Source: JANLQX01 sp031368215 (GTDB lineage Bacteria; Actinomycetota; Acidimicrobiia; Acidimicrobiales; JANYDT01). Taken from it: a stretch of 5,868 bases of DNA. The DNA is taken from contig JANLRD010000215.1 in assembly GCA_031368215.1 (NCBI GenBank), forward strand, positions 1 through 5,868, written 5' to 3'. Below the pieces are notes generated by a model. It had not been told where the DNA came from. It ran no database searches and saw nothing but the letters and a program-made list of their open reading frames with translations. This document shows, piece by piece, positions 1 to 5,599 of the stretch. The position numbers and the translations under genes are program-made. How positions within the stretch are numbered: position 1 is the stretch's first letter; every line of letters begins with the position of its first letter.

Positions 1-100
1 ACCGCCCGCCGGAACCTCCGGTGCTACTTGACCGTGACTTCGCCCACTGCGCCACCGCCCGCCGGAACCTCCGGTGCTACTTGACCGTGACTTCGCCCAC
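1..100. repeat. Tandem direct repeat of 47 bp, period 53 bp
   Basis: Positions 1-47 are identical to 54-100, separated by a 6-base insert (48-53, tgcgcc). The right copy holds the last six codons and the TAG stop of the cupredoxin gene plus its first downstream bases. The left copy repeats the same coding end and stop (24-26) just downstream on the minus strand. Because 53 is not a multiple of three, the second copy lies in another frame and does not extend the protein. The repeat may continue beyond the left edge. It could be a recent slippage duplication or an assembly artefact at a contig end. Confidence 0.95.
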
Positions 101-475
101 CATTCCCGGGTGGATCGTGCACTTGAACTTGTACGTGCCAGCCTTGTCGAAGCTCGTGGTCCAACTGCCCTTGTTCTGGGTCGGGCTCTTGTGGGTCTTG
201 TCGAACACGATGTTGTGGGCGACGTTCTCCCGCCAGACGAAGTTGATCTTCTGTTTCACCTTCGCGTCGAACTTCTTGGGGGCGAACAAGAGCGACCGGA
301 CAGCGACCGTGACGGGCTTGGCGGCTCCGATCTGCGCCTGCGCCGAAGGGACCCCGGTCGAGCACCCGAGGCCGATGGCAGCGGCCACCAGAACCCCGAA
401 CGCACGCCCCCGACGGCGCAAGACCACCCGATTCGTCTGTGCTGCTGAAGTCGCGACCACGTCATATTCGTTCAT
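77..475 (-). CDS. Exported plastocyanin-like cupredoxin (type I copper protein)
   Basis: This 132-residue protein should bind one copper ion outside the membrane and carry electrons, as small blue copper proteins do. After a basic stretch (R20-R24, LRRRGR) there is a hydrophobic core at about 26-37, then an AQA-Q signal peptidase site near 45-48. C38 follows Gly but the lipobox is poor, so soluble export is slightly favoured over lipidation. The mature domain (about 52-132) shows the full ligand set: H87 in the NVAHN segment, and C119, H122 and M125 in CTIHPGM, followed by a final beta strand ending GEVTVK. Length and motif order fit the plastocyanin/amicyanin family. The ATG at 475 is chosen because it gives a complete signal peptide; only a weak GGA-type ribosome site lies about 11 bases upstream. 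The physiological electron partner cannot be told from the neighbours. The 3' end is duplicated immediately downstream. Confidence 0.88.
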   Translation of the reverse strand: MNEYDVVATSAAQTNRVVLRRRGRAFGVLVAAAIGLGCSTGVPSAQAQIGAAKPVTVAVRSLLFAPKKFDAKVKQKINFVWRENVAHNIVFDKTHKSPTQNKGSWTTSFDKAGTYKFKCTIHPGMVGEVTVK

Positions 476-523
476 GTGAACGATGCTTCCACGCTCCCCG
501 AACTACAACAGCCGCAAGAGGGT

Positions 524-578
524 GATCCTCGTCACCGATCGATTGCACGGTGTTCATCGCCAGGAGTGAACGAGGATC
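524..578. promoter_or_regulatory. Inverted repeat upstream of the cupredoxin gene, possible operator
   Basis: The arms GATCCTCGT (524-532) and ACGAGGATC (570-578) are perfect 9-bp complements 37 bases apart. Allowing one bulged base, the match extends inward to 12 of 13 positions (CAC against GTGA). It lies 49-103 bases upstream of the cupredoxin ATG at 475, so it could be a paired operator or a hairpin in the leader. No clear -10 element was found here, so the regulatory role is a guess. Confidence 0.35.
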
Positions 579-601
579 CGCCGAATTGGGGGTGCCGACG
601 C

Positions 602-637
602 GAAACGACCCCGAGGGACCGAGGTCCGACGGGGCCG
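602..637 (-). terminator. Hairpin terminator after the PuuD-like membrane gene
   Basis: Read on the minus strand, GGCCCCG (636-630) pairs with CGGGGTC (614-608) with one G-U. Inside it, GGAC pairs with GTCC around a CTCG loop. The structure begins about 42 bases past the stop at 678 and is followed only by a short TTT (605-603). It fits the end of the 678-1400 transcript, although the weak T-tract makes intrinsic termination less certain. Confidence 0.55.
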
Positions 638-677
638 TCGTGTGCACTTCTTCACGCCGCTCAGCGCGGCAAGCCGG

Positions 678-1400
678 TCAGGTCGTGATCTGCCAGAGGA
701 TCAGGATGACGAGGGCGATCGGCACGCCGATGTGGGCGATGTTCTTGTGCGACGCCAGGGGCTTGGTCAGTGGACCCTCCATACCCCCGATGTAGCCGAG
801 CGCACTGAGTTCCAGCACGACGATCACGGCGAGCACGACGAGCCAGATGAGCGGTATCGACGGTTTGCCGGTGGTGTTGAAGTACCCGTTCGTGCCGGTC
901 ATGAACATCAGCATCGAGATGGAGAAGATGGCGTTGGTCCGACTGGCCAGCAGGGCTCGACGGCCGGCGCCTGCTGCGGCCGGATCAGCGGGATTCCCGG
1001 CGAGGAGGCCACGGGCGTTCTCGATGACGATCTTCTGGTTCGGCCAGATCACGAGCCAGACGTTGCCCAACATGACCAGACCGAAGAGCGCGCCCATGGT
1101 GATCGCGTGCCCGACTTCCTTCGCACCGTCGCTGAAGTACCCGCTGGCGTTCCAGCCGAGCATTGCCAAACCGGTGACCGCCGTGGCGAGCGCGGACCAA
1201 CGGAAGTACCACAGCGCCCGGGGGACGAGCTTGTCGATGGCCCCGTTGCGGTGGGCGGCCTCCATCGTCGGGAACGACGGAACCTGCACGAAGTTGAAGT
1301 AGTAGAGCAGACCGATCCAGCACACGCCGAAGATCACGTGCCACCAGCTGAGGAACCACAGCCCTCCGCTCTTGGAAAACAGTGCATTTGCGATGACCAT
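678..1400 (-). CDS. Urate oxidase N-terminal (PuuD-like) integral membrane protein
   Basis: The 240-residue protein has about six hydrophobic segments, at roughly 13-38, 66-83, 98-119, 155-173, 182-205 and 221-238. The segments WWHVIFGVCWIG (19-30), ALWYFRWSALATAVTG (62-77) and NVWLVIWPNQKIV (113-125) match my knowledge of the membrane part of PuuD (Urate_ox_N family). PuuD is an inner-membrane urate oxidase that passes electrons to a C-terminal cytochrome c. Here there is no CXXCH and no cytochrome domain. H21 and H98, both in or next to helices, are candidate haem ligands. The frame stays open to 1472, but the ATG at 1400 is chosen because AGGGAGA sits 7 bases upstream and the extra 24 residues are polar and unconserved in style. 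No purine-catabolism gene is adjacent, so urate as the substrate is unproven; it could be a haem protein of other function. Confidence 0.8.
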   Translation of the reverse strand: MVIANALFSKSGGLWFLSWWHVIFGVCWIGLLYYFNFVQVPSFPTMEAAHRNGAIDKLVPRALWYFRWSALATAVTGLAMLGWNASGYFSDGAKEVGHAITMGALFGLVMLGNVWLVIWPNQKIVIENARGLLAGNPADPAAAGAGRRALLASRTNAIFSISMLMFMTGTNGYFNTTGKPSIPLIWLVVLAVIVVLELSALGYIGGMEGPLTKPLASHKNIAHIGVPIALVILILWQITT

Positions 1401-1407
1401 TGTGGTT
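1401..1407 (-). promoter_or_regulatory. Spacer between ribosome binding site and ATG 1400
   Basis: AACCACA separates AGGGAG (minus strand, about 1413-1408) from the ATG at 1400. The purine run is the clearest Shine-Dalgarno sequence in the window, and it decides the start of the PuuD-like gene in favour of 1400 rather than the upstream in-frame codon at 1472. Confidence 0.7.
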
Positions 1408-1421
1408 CTCCCTGACGTACA

Positions 1422-1461
1422 GATCCATGGAGGTGGATCACTGACCGTCGTGAACGTAGCA
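1422..1461 (-). promoter_or_regulatory. Candidate extended -10 promoter and operator of the PuuD-like gene
   Basis: On the minus strand an extended -10-like TGCTACGTT (1461-1453) lies about 53 bases upstream of the ATG at 1400. Just downstream of the implied start site is an inverted repeat, GATCCA (1439-1434) and TGGATC (1427-1422), with a 6-base spacer. A repressor bound there would block early elongation. No good -35 is seen, so this is a weak call based on layout. Confidence 0.3.
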
Positions 1462-1475
1462 GCCGGAGCCACGGC

Positions 1476-1495
1476 CCGCCGAACTTCGTCGGCGG
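1476..1495 (-). terminator. Hairpin after the decarboxylase gene
   Basis: CCGCCGA (1476-1482) and TCGGCGG (1489-1495) form a perfect 7-bp stem with a 6-base loop, 32 bases past the decarboxylase stop at 1527 on the minus strand. A competing outer pairing (GCCAC with GTGGC) could lengthen it. No T-tract follows, so it may stabilise the 3' end or act as a partial terminator between the decarboxylase and PuuD-like genes. Confidence 0.4.
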
Positions 1496-1526
1496 TGGCG
1501 GACCGACCGAGCGCTCGACAGACCGA

Positions 1527-3023
1527 CTAGACGAGCGTCGAGAGGATGTCTCGAAGGTCGTCTGCGGTCGTTCGGGGGTTGACCACGCAGAAGCGGAGCA
1601 CGGTCTCCGGTGAACCGTCGGCGCCGGTGACCGAGGTCGGGACGCAGAACGCCCGTTGTTCGGTCAACATCCGACCCGACCACGCGTAGTACTGCTCTGT
1701 TGTCCAGCCGCGTCGGCGGAACACGACCACCGACAGCTCGGGCTCGAAGAGAAGTTCCAGGTGCGGCGTGGCGCGGATCTCCTCGGCGATCTCGTGCGTC
1801 ACGGTGATGGCGGCCTCTATCGCGTCGGTGTAGGCGAGGGTCCCGTGCGTGGCCAGCGAATACCAGAGCGGCAGCCCACGCGCCCGCCGCGTGAGGTGCA
1901 TCGCGTAATCCGAAGGATTCCACTCGCCATGGTCCTGGAGCACGTCGAGGTACTCAGCGTGCTGCGTGTGCGCACGCGCCGCCGTGACCGGGTCGCGGTA
2001 GAGGAGGGCACAGCAGTCGAACGGGGCGAAGAGCCACTTGTGGGGATCGACGATGAACGAGTCAGCCGATTCGATCCCGTCGAAGAGGTGGCGGACGCTC
2101 GGCGCGGCGAGGGCCGCCCCGCCGTACGCCCCGTCGACGTGCAGCCACACATCCTCGGTTCGGGCGATTGCGGCGATGCCGGCGAGCTCGTCGACGAGCC
2201 CGAGGTTCGTTGTCCCTCCCGTCGCAACAACGGCGAACACGATGCCCTTCGGCGTGACGGGTACGTCAGCCGCGAACCCCGCGTTGCGGTCGACCTCGCC
2301 GACAGCGATCCCCTCTGCACGCGCCGCGAGGATCGATGCCCGAAGATCGTCAGCGCGCAGACGACCTGTCGTGTCGGACGGAACCTTGATGACCCCGATG
2401 TCCATCACGCGCGCCGCGGACGCAATCGAGCTGTGCGCCCCGGCGGCAACCATCACGTACCACCGGGTCGGCGGCTTGCCCCACCGCCGCTGGGCGACAT
2501 CGCGTGCCGTGACCAGCGCGCTGAGGTTTCCCGCCGTGCCTCCACTGACGAAGACGCCGCCCGCCGTCGCCGGAAACCCGGCGAGATCGGCAATCCAGCG
2601 CATCGCCTGATTCTCCGCCCACACCGCTCCGGCACCCTCCATCCAGGAGCCGGCGTAGATCGAGGAGGCGCCGACCACCAGGTCGAAGAGCACGGCCGCT
2701 TCCGTAGGAGCCGTCGGCACGAACGACACCGCCCGCGGATGATCCTGGCTGATCGTGGCGGGCGCCAGGTGCTCGCAGAACACGCGCAGTGCCTCCATCC
2801 CACCAAGGCCGTCGGCGGTGATCGTCGGTCCGAGCCGGTCGAGGTCGGCCGCCGAACGCGGCCCGTCGAGCGGAGGCGGATCGAGGCGTACGCGGTCAAG
2901 GGCGTAGTGGACGACCGCTTGCGCCAAAGCCTCCGTTGTCGGGTCGTATCGGTGCATCCGAGTCGGATCACGGGGATCCGGGTCGGCGTCGTCGCTCGGG
3001 CGATGATGAGCGGGGGCGCTCAC
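1527..3023 (-). CDS. Group II PLP-dependent amino acid decarboxylase
   Basis: The product resembles aromatic-L-amino-acid/tyrosine-type decarboxylases, cytosolic enzymes that remove the carboxyl group of an amino acid using pyridoxal phosphate. Numbered from the internal ATG at 2957 (476 residues), the expected landmarks are in order: SGGTAGN (138-144) for phosphate binding; AHSS (174-177), whose His stacks on the cofactor ring; HVDGAYGG (273-280), whose Asp contacts the pyridine nitrogen; and DPHKW (304-308), with K307 as the Schiff-base lysine. The start chosen is GTG 3023, which overlaps the crotonase TGA in a GTGA and is in frame, giving 498 residues. The ATG at 2957 is the alternative; neither has a strong ribosome site, which suits coupled translation. 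The added 22 residues are proline- and aspartate-rich and may be disordered. The substrate cannot be read from sequence, and an aspartate- or glutamate-type decarboxylase is possible. It is co-transcribed with the crotonase. Confidence 0.88.
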   Translation of the reverse strand: MSAPAHHRPSDDADPDPRDPTRMHRYDPTTEALAQAVVHYALDRVRLDPPPLDGPRSAADLDRLGPTITADGLGGMEALRVFCEHLAPATISQDHPRAVSFVPTAPTEAAVLFDLVVGASSIYAGSWMEGAGAVWAENQAMRWIADLAGFPATAGGVFVSGGTAGNLSALVTARDVAQRRWGKPPTRWYVMVAAGAHSSIASAARVMDIGVIKVPSDTTGRLRADDLRASILAARAEGIAVGEVDRNAGFAADVPVTPKGIVFAVVATGGTTNLGLVDELAGIAAIARTEDVWLHVDGAYGGAALAAPSVRHLFDGIESADSFIVDPHKWLFAPFDCCALLYRDPVTAARAHTQHAEYLDVLQDHGEWNPSDYAMHLTRRARGLPLWYSLATHGTLAYTDAIEAAITVTHEIAEEIRATPHLELLFEPELSVVVFRRRGWTTEQYYAWSGRMLTEQRAFCVPTSVTGADGSPETVLRFCVVNPRTTADDLRDILSTLV

Positions 3024-3808
3024 CGGTTCTGCCACACCGGCGGGCGCTTCTCCAAGAAGCTGGCGATGCCTTCCTGCCCGTCGGGGCCGGCCGCGTTGGC
3101 CGCCATGACCTCGATGGCATAGGCATAGGCCTTCGGCTGATCCAGATCCGCCTGGGCGTAATACGCGGCCTTGCCGACCCCTTTGGCGAACGCCGAACCA
3201 CGAGTGGCCCGGCGCAGGAGATCGGCGCACGCATTGTCGAGGTCGGCGGCGGGCACGGCCCGATTGATGAGTCCCCAATCGGCCGCCGTGGCGGCGTCGA
3301 TCGGATCCCCCGTCATCGCCAATTCCAACGCGCGCTTACGACCGATGTTGCGGGCCACGGCGACCAGCGGGGTGGTGCAGAACAACCCGCCCTTCCCCCC
3401 GGGGAGGGCGAAGTGCGCGGTGTCGGCGCTGATCGCGAGGTCACAGCTGGCGACCAGCTGGCAGCCGGCAGCAGTCGCCAGGGCGTGCACCTTGGCGAGA
3501 ACGGGCTGGGGCAGCTGCTGCAACAGGGTCATCAGCTCGGTGCAGGTGAACAGGAGCTTGCGCAGGAACGCAAGGTCGGCGCCGGCCATGTCGGAGAAGT
3601 CGTGCCCGGCGGAGAACACCGGCCCGTTGGCCGCCAGGATGATGCCCCGGACACCCTCGGCCTCACTTGCGGTTCGGAGCGAGCCGATCAACGCGGCCAT
3701 CATCTCCAGTGAAAGAGCGTTTCGCTTCTCCGGATTGTTGAGCGTGACCGTGGCGATCGAACCACCCTCGGCCGGCAGGTCCACGAGCGCGAGCGGATGT
3801 GCGGTCAT
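3020..3808 (-). CDS. ECHDC3-like crotonase (enoyl-CoA hydratase/isomerase family)
   Basis: With start ATG 3808 the protein has 262 residues; an in-frame GTG lies two codons earlier at 3814. It is a crotonase fold that should bind an acyl-CoA: the oxyanion-hole segments VFSAGHDF (about 64-71) and TAAGCQL (112-118) are present. The run LATAAGCQLVASCDLAI and the C-terminal QEGIASFLEKRPPVW resemble the ECHDC3 branch. Both glutamates that activate water in classical hydratases are absent: the GCEL position reads GCQL, and the later PE reads PG (LPGGKGG). It is therefore unlikely to be an ordinary beta-oxidation hydratase and may be another crotonase activity or a binding protein. The ATG is favoured because a TACGAT -10 sits 7 bases upstream, giving a leaderless message. 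Its stop overlaps the decarboxylase start by 4 bases. The exact reaction is unknown. Confidence 0.85.
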   Translation of the reverse strand: MTAHPLALVDLPAEGGSIATVTLNNPEKRNALSLEMMAALIGSLRTASEAEGVRGIILAANGPVFSAGHDFSDMAGADLAFLRKLLFTCTELMTLLQQLPQPVLAKVHALATAAGCQLVASCDLAISADTAHFALPGGKGGLFCTTPLVAVARNIGRKRALELAMTGDPIDAATAADWGLINRAVPAADLDNACADLLRRATRGSAFAKGVGKAAYYAQADLDQPKAYAYAIEVMAANAAGPDGQEGIASFLEKRPPVWQNR

Positions 3809-3844
3809 TGCCACGATCGTACGCCCGAGCCACCTCCGACGACA
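3809..3844 (-). promoter_or_regulatory. Candidate leaderless promoter of the crotonase-decarboxylase operon
   Basis: On the minus strand TACGAT (3821-3816) fits the TANNNT -10 pattern, and its end is 7 bases from the ATG at 3808, so transcription would start at or next to the start codon. A very weak -35 (TGTCGT, 3844-3839) is 17 bases further up. A GGAGGT at 3837-3832 is too far upstream to serve as ribosome site for either start codon. A poor -35 would be consistent with an activator-dependent promoter. Confidence 0.5.
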
Positions 3845-3863
3845 CCACCTCCCCTGAGCGGTG

Positions 3864-3879
3864 TGTGATGCAGATCACA
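3864..3879. promoter_or_regulatory. Crp/GlxR-type operator (TGTGA-N6-TCACA)
   Basis: TGTGATGCAGATCACA is an exact match to the cAMP receptor protein consensus TGTGA-N6-TCACA, with 6-bp perfect arms around GCAG. It lies between two divergent genes, centred about 63 bases from the crotonase ATG and about 82 from the GYD ATG. The same consensus is used by mycobacterial Crp and corynebacterial GlxR. If the crotonase promoter is leaderless, the centre falls near -63, close to the classical -61.5 activating position. Confidence 0.75.
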
Positions 3880-3953
3880 GACACGCGGCTCATCTCCTCT
3901 CACACTCTCCACAGGATCCACCCGCCCGCGGGTACAACGAAAGAAGAGCAGCC

Positions 3954-4274
3954 ATGCCGAAGTTCCTGATCAAGGCCAACTACAGCGTCGAAGGCATCAA
4001 AGGAGTACTCACGAAGGGAGGCAGTGCCCGCGTCGCATCGGTGAAGGCGGCCGTCGCCGGCATCGGAGGGAGTGTCGAGTCGTTCTACTTCGCTCTCGGG
4101 GACACCGACGCGTTCCTCGTGGTCGACCTCCCCGACGTGGTGTCGGTGGCCGCCGTCGTGCTACAGGTCGGCGCGAGCGGTGGGGCGTCGACCGAGGTGG
4201 TCACGCTCCTCACTGCCGAGCAGGTGGACGCCGCAGCCAAGATGACGGTCGGCTACACCCCTCCCGGCGGCTGA
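3954..4274 (+). CDS. GYD-domain protein
   Basis: This 106-residue soluble protein resembles the GYD family (about 90-105 residues, ferredoxin-like alpha-beta fold, function unknown). Family features are the opening MPKFLIKANYSVEGIKG, the helix around 22-38 ending in GG, and the strand FYFALGDTDAFLVVDLPD (44-61). The usual G-x-Y-D signature reads G49-D50-T51-D52, so the Tyr is replaced by Thr. The C-terminal part (79-92) carries the typical TEVVTLLTAEQVD ending. It has no cysteine, signal peptide or membrane segment. The ATG is preceded by AAGAAGAG about 5 bases upstream, a modest ribosome site, and TACAAC (3933-3938) is a weak -10 candidate. It diverges from the crotonase-decarboxylase operon and shares its Crp-type site, which suggests linked carbon-state control. 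Confidence 0.85.
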   Translation: MPKFLIKANYSVEGIKGVLTKGGSARVASVKAAVAGIGGSVESFYFALGDTDAFLVVDLPDVVSVAAVVLQVGASGGASTEVVTLLTAEQVDAAAKMTVGYTPPGG

Positions 4275-4290
4275 GGAACATCGCATCGTC

Positions 4291-4334
4291 CGCCCTCGCC
4301 CGATCAGCCTCCAGGCACGGGTCAGGCGAGGGCG
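4291..4334. terminator. Convergent inverted repeat between the GYD and P450 genes
   Basis: CGCCCTCGCC (4291-4300) and GGCGAGGGCG (4325-4334) are perfect 10-bp complements around a 24-base loop. The right arm includes the last codons of the P450 gene (Leu-Ala-Leu-Ala, stop 4322-4324), so coding sequence doubles as stem. The structure could end both convergent transcripts. Neither side has a T-tract and the loop is large, so intrinsic termination is uncertain. Confidence 0.45.
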
Positions 4335-5536
4335 AGGTCGAGACGACTCACGCCGCGGATGGTGAGCCGGTCCCGCCATTGCGGTGTCCCGAGAACCGAC
4401 CAGTCCTCGAACCGCCGCACCATCGTGCCCAGGGCAACCTGCGCTTCCAGCCGGGCGAGTGCAGCGCCGAGGCAGTAGTGGATGCCTGAGGCGAAGGCAA
4501 GGTGTCTTGGCGCTCCCTCACGGTCGAGCCGGAGTTCGTCCGGCGCGTCGAACACCGCGTCGTCGCGATTGGCAGCCCCGAGAAGCGCGAGCACGCGATG
4601 GCCTGCCGGAATCACGCCGCCGCTCAATTCCATGTCGACGAGAGGGACGCGGATCGTCTGCTGGACGGGACCGTCGTAGCGGAGGATCTCGTCGATCGCG
4701 TTGGCGTCGAGCGCCTCGCCGGCCCGACGCCACAGTGTCCGCTGATCGGGATTGGCGGCGAGTGCGAGGGCTCCGTTGCCGATCAGATTGACGGTCGTCT
4801 CGTGGCCGGCAATGTACAGCAGGACCACGGTGGCGATGAGCTCCGGAAGCGACAGCCGCTCAACGCTCTCCTCCGCGACGATAAGCGCGCTGAGCATATC
4901 GTCGCCCAGGTTGTGGCGACGGTCTTCGATCACTGGGACGAGGAACCCGATCACCTGCTGCACGGCCGCGGTTGCCGCCTCGAGATCGGCGTCGGTGGCG
5001 GTCGGCTCGAGCGAGAGCGTGATGACCTGGCTCCACTCGCGCAACTCCTCCGACCGCTCCGTGGGCATGGCGAGGAGATCGGAGATGACCTGGAACGGGA
5101 TCGGGAACGCCAGCGAATCGATGAGCTCGATCGCGCCTGTGTCCGACGCAGTGGCAAGCGCCTCATCGACCAGTTGCTGCACGCGCGGCCGCAACTGGGC
5201 GATCGCCCGCGGCGTGAATGCCTTCGTCACCAACCCGCGCAGCCGGGTGTGGTCGGGCGGGTCCAGGTTGAGCATCGATTTGGCACTCCGATTCGAGCGT
5301 CGCAGGTCGCGTCGCGCTCGCTCATCGCCCGCGAGGTCGATCGCCGATTCGTCGATGTCGCGGCTCACGTCAGGCGATCGCAGGACCTTTGCGACATCGA
5401 CGTGACGTGAGACAACGCGCAGACCGGTCGCCGAGAGGACGATCGGGGCCTCGGATCGGAAGCGCGCATACGTCGGGTAGGGGTTGGCTCGGAACGACGC
5501 GCTGCTCGGATCATAGAGAAGCTCGTCTGCGGGCAT
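4322..5536 (-). CDS. Cytochrome P450
   Basis: This 404-residue soluble bacterial P450 should insert one oxygen atom of O2 into an organic substrate, with electrons from a ferredoxin and reductase not encoded here. The landmarks, numbered from ATG 5536, are in order: LDPPDHTRLRGLV in the C-helix region (91-103); AGHETT in the I-helix (243-248), with the acid-alcohol pair for O2 activation; EILR (283-286) as the K-helix ExxR; and FASGIHYCLG (348-357), with C355 as haem ligand. All catalytic positions are present, and the length is normal for the actinobacterial class. The frame is open to a TTG at 5566, but the ATG at 5536 matches usual P450 starts (PADELLYDPSSASF); only a weak GGA precedes it. 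Subfamily and substrate cannot be assigned by eye. It converges on the GYD gene, and a strong hairpin separates it from the LppM-like gene. Confidence 0.94.
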   Translation of the reverse strand: MPADELLYDPSSASFRANPYPTYARFRSEAPIVLSATGLRVVSRHVDVAKVLRSPDVSRDIDESAIDLAGDERARRDLRRSNRSAKSMLNLDPPDHTRLRGLVTKAFTPRAIAQLRPRVQQLVDEALATASDTGAIELIDSLAFPIPFQVISDLLAMPTERSEELREWSQVITLSLEPTATDADLEAATAAVQQVIGFLVPVIEDRRHNLGDDMLSALIVAEESVERLSLPELIATVVLLYIAGHETTVNLIGNGALALAANPDQRTLWRRAGEALDANAIDEILRYDGPVQQTIRVPLVDMELSGGVIPAGHRVLALLGAANRDDAVFDAPDELRLDREGAPRHLAFASGIHYCLGAALARLEAQVALGTMVRRFEDWSVLGTPQWRDRLTIRGVSRLDLALA

Positions 5537-5589
5537 GATTCCAGGCAAGCATGCCGCCCCCGACAACGTGAAGTCGACCCATGCGTGAC

Positions 5590-5599
5590 CGCGTACGCG
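5590..5599. repeat. Perfect 10-bp palindrome CGCGTACGCG
   Basis: CGCGTACGCG is self-complementary and abuts the left arm of the large hairpin at 5600-5629. It lies 54-63 bases upstream of the P450 ATG, so it could be an operator half of a P450 promoter or simply part of the terminator region. No function can be assigned. Confidence 0.35.

Noticed and set aside
1..100. Repeat considered as the start of a CRISPR array
   Set aside because: There are only two copies with a 6-base insert, and the repeat carries protein-coding sequence and a stop.
462..647. Minus-strand small frame of 61 codons upstream of the cupredoxin
   Set aside because: It overlaps the cupredoxin start in another frame, spans the terminator-like hairpin and lacks a ribosome site.
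642..1415. Plus-strand open frame of 257 codons
   Set aside because: It is antisense to the PuuD-like membrane gene; its composition (His/Glu/Asp/Arg-rich) is that of a complement of hydrophobic codons.
1401..1472. N-terminal extension of the PuuD-like protein
   Set aside because: The ribosome binding site lies at ATG 1400, and the extension runs through the probable leader and operator region.
1656..3122. Plus-strand open frame of 488 codons
   Set aside because: It is antisense to the PLP decarboxylase, whose motifs are clear; the translation is Arg/Gly/His-rich with no recognisable domain, as expected for a GC-rich shadow frame.
3024..3278. Long upstream extension of the decarboxylase frame
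   Set aside because: It overlaps the crotonase coding sequence in another frame and is Arg/Gly-rich without family resemblance.
3920..3933. Small hairpin ACCCG-CCCG-CGGGT before the GYD gene
   Set aside because: A 5-bp GC stem is common by chance at this base composition and has no clear role.
4502..5410. Plus-strand open frame of 302 codons
   Set aside because: It is antisense to the P450 and has no motif or plausible ribosome site.
5537..5566. TTG start for the P450
   Set aside because: It adds ten residues with no ribosome site; the ATG at 5536 matches the usual P450 N-terminus.
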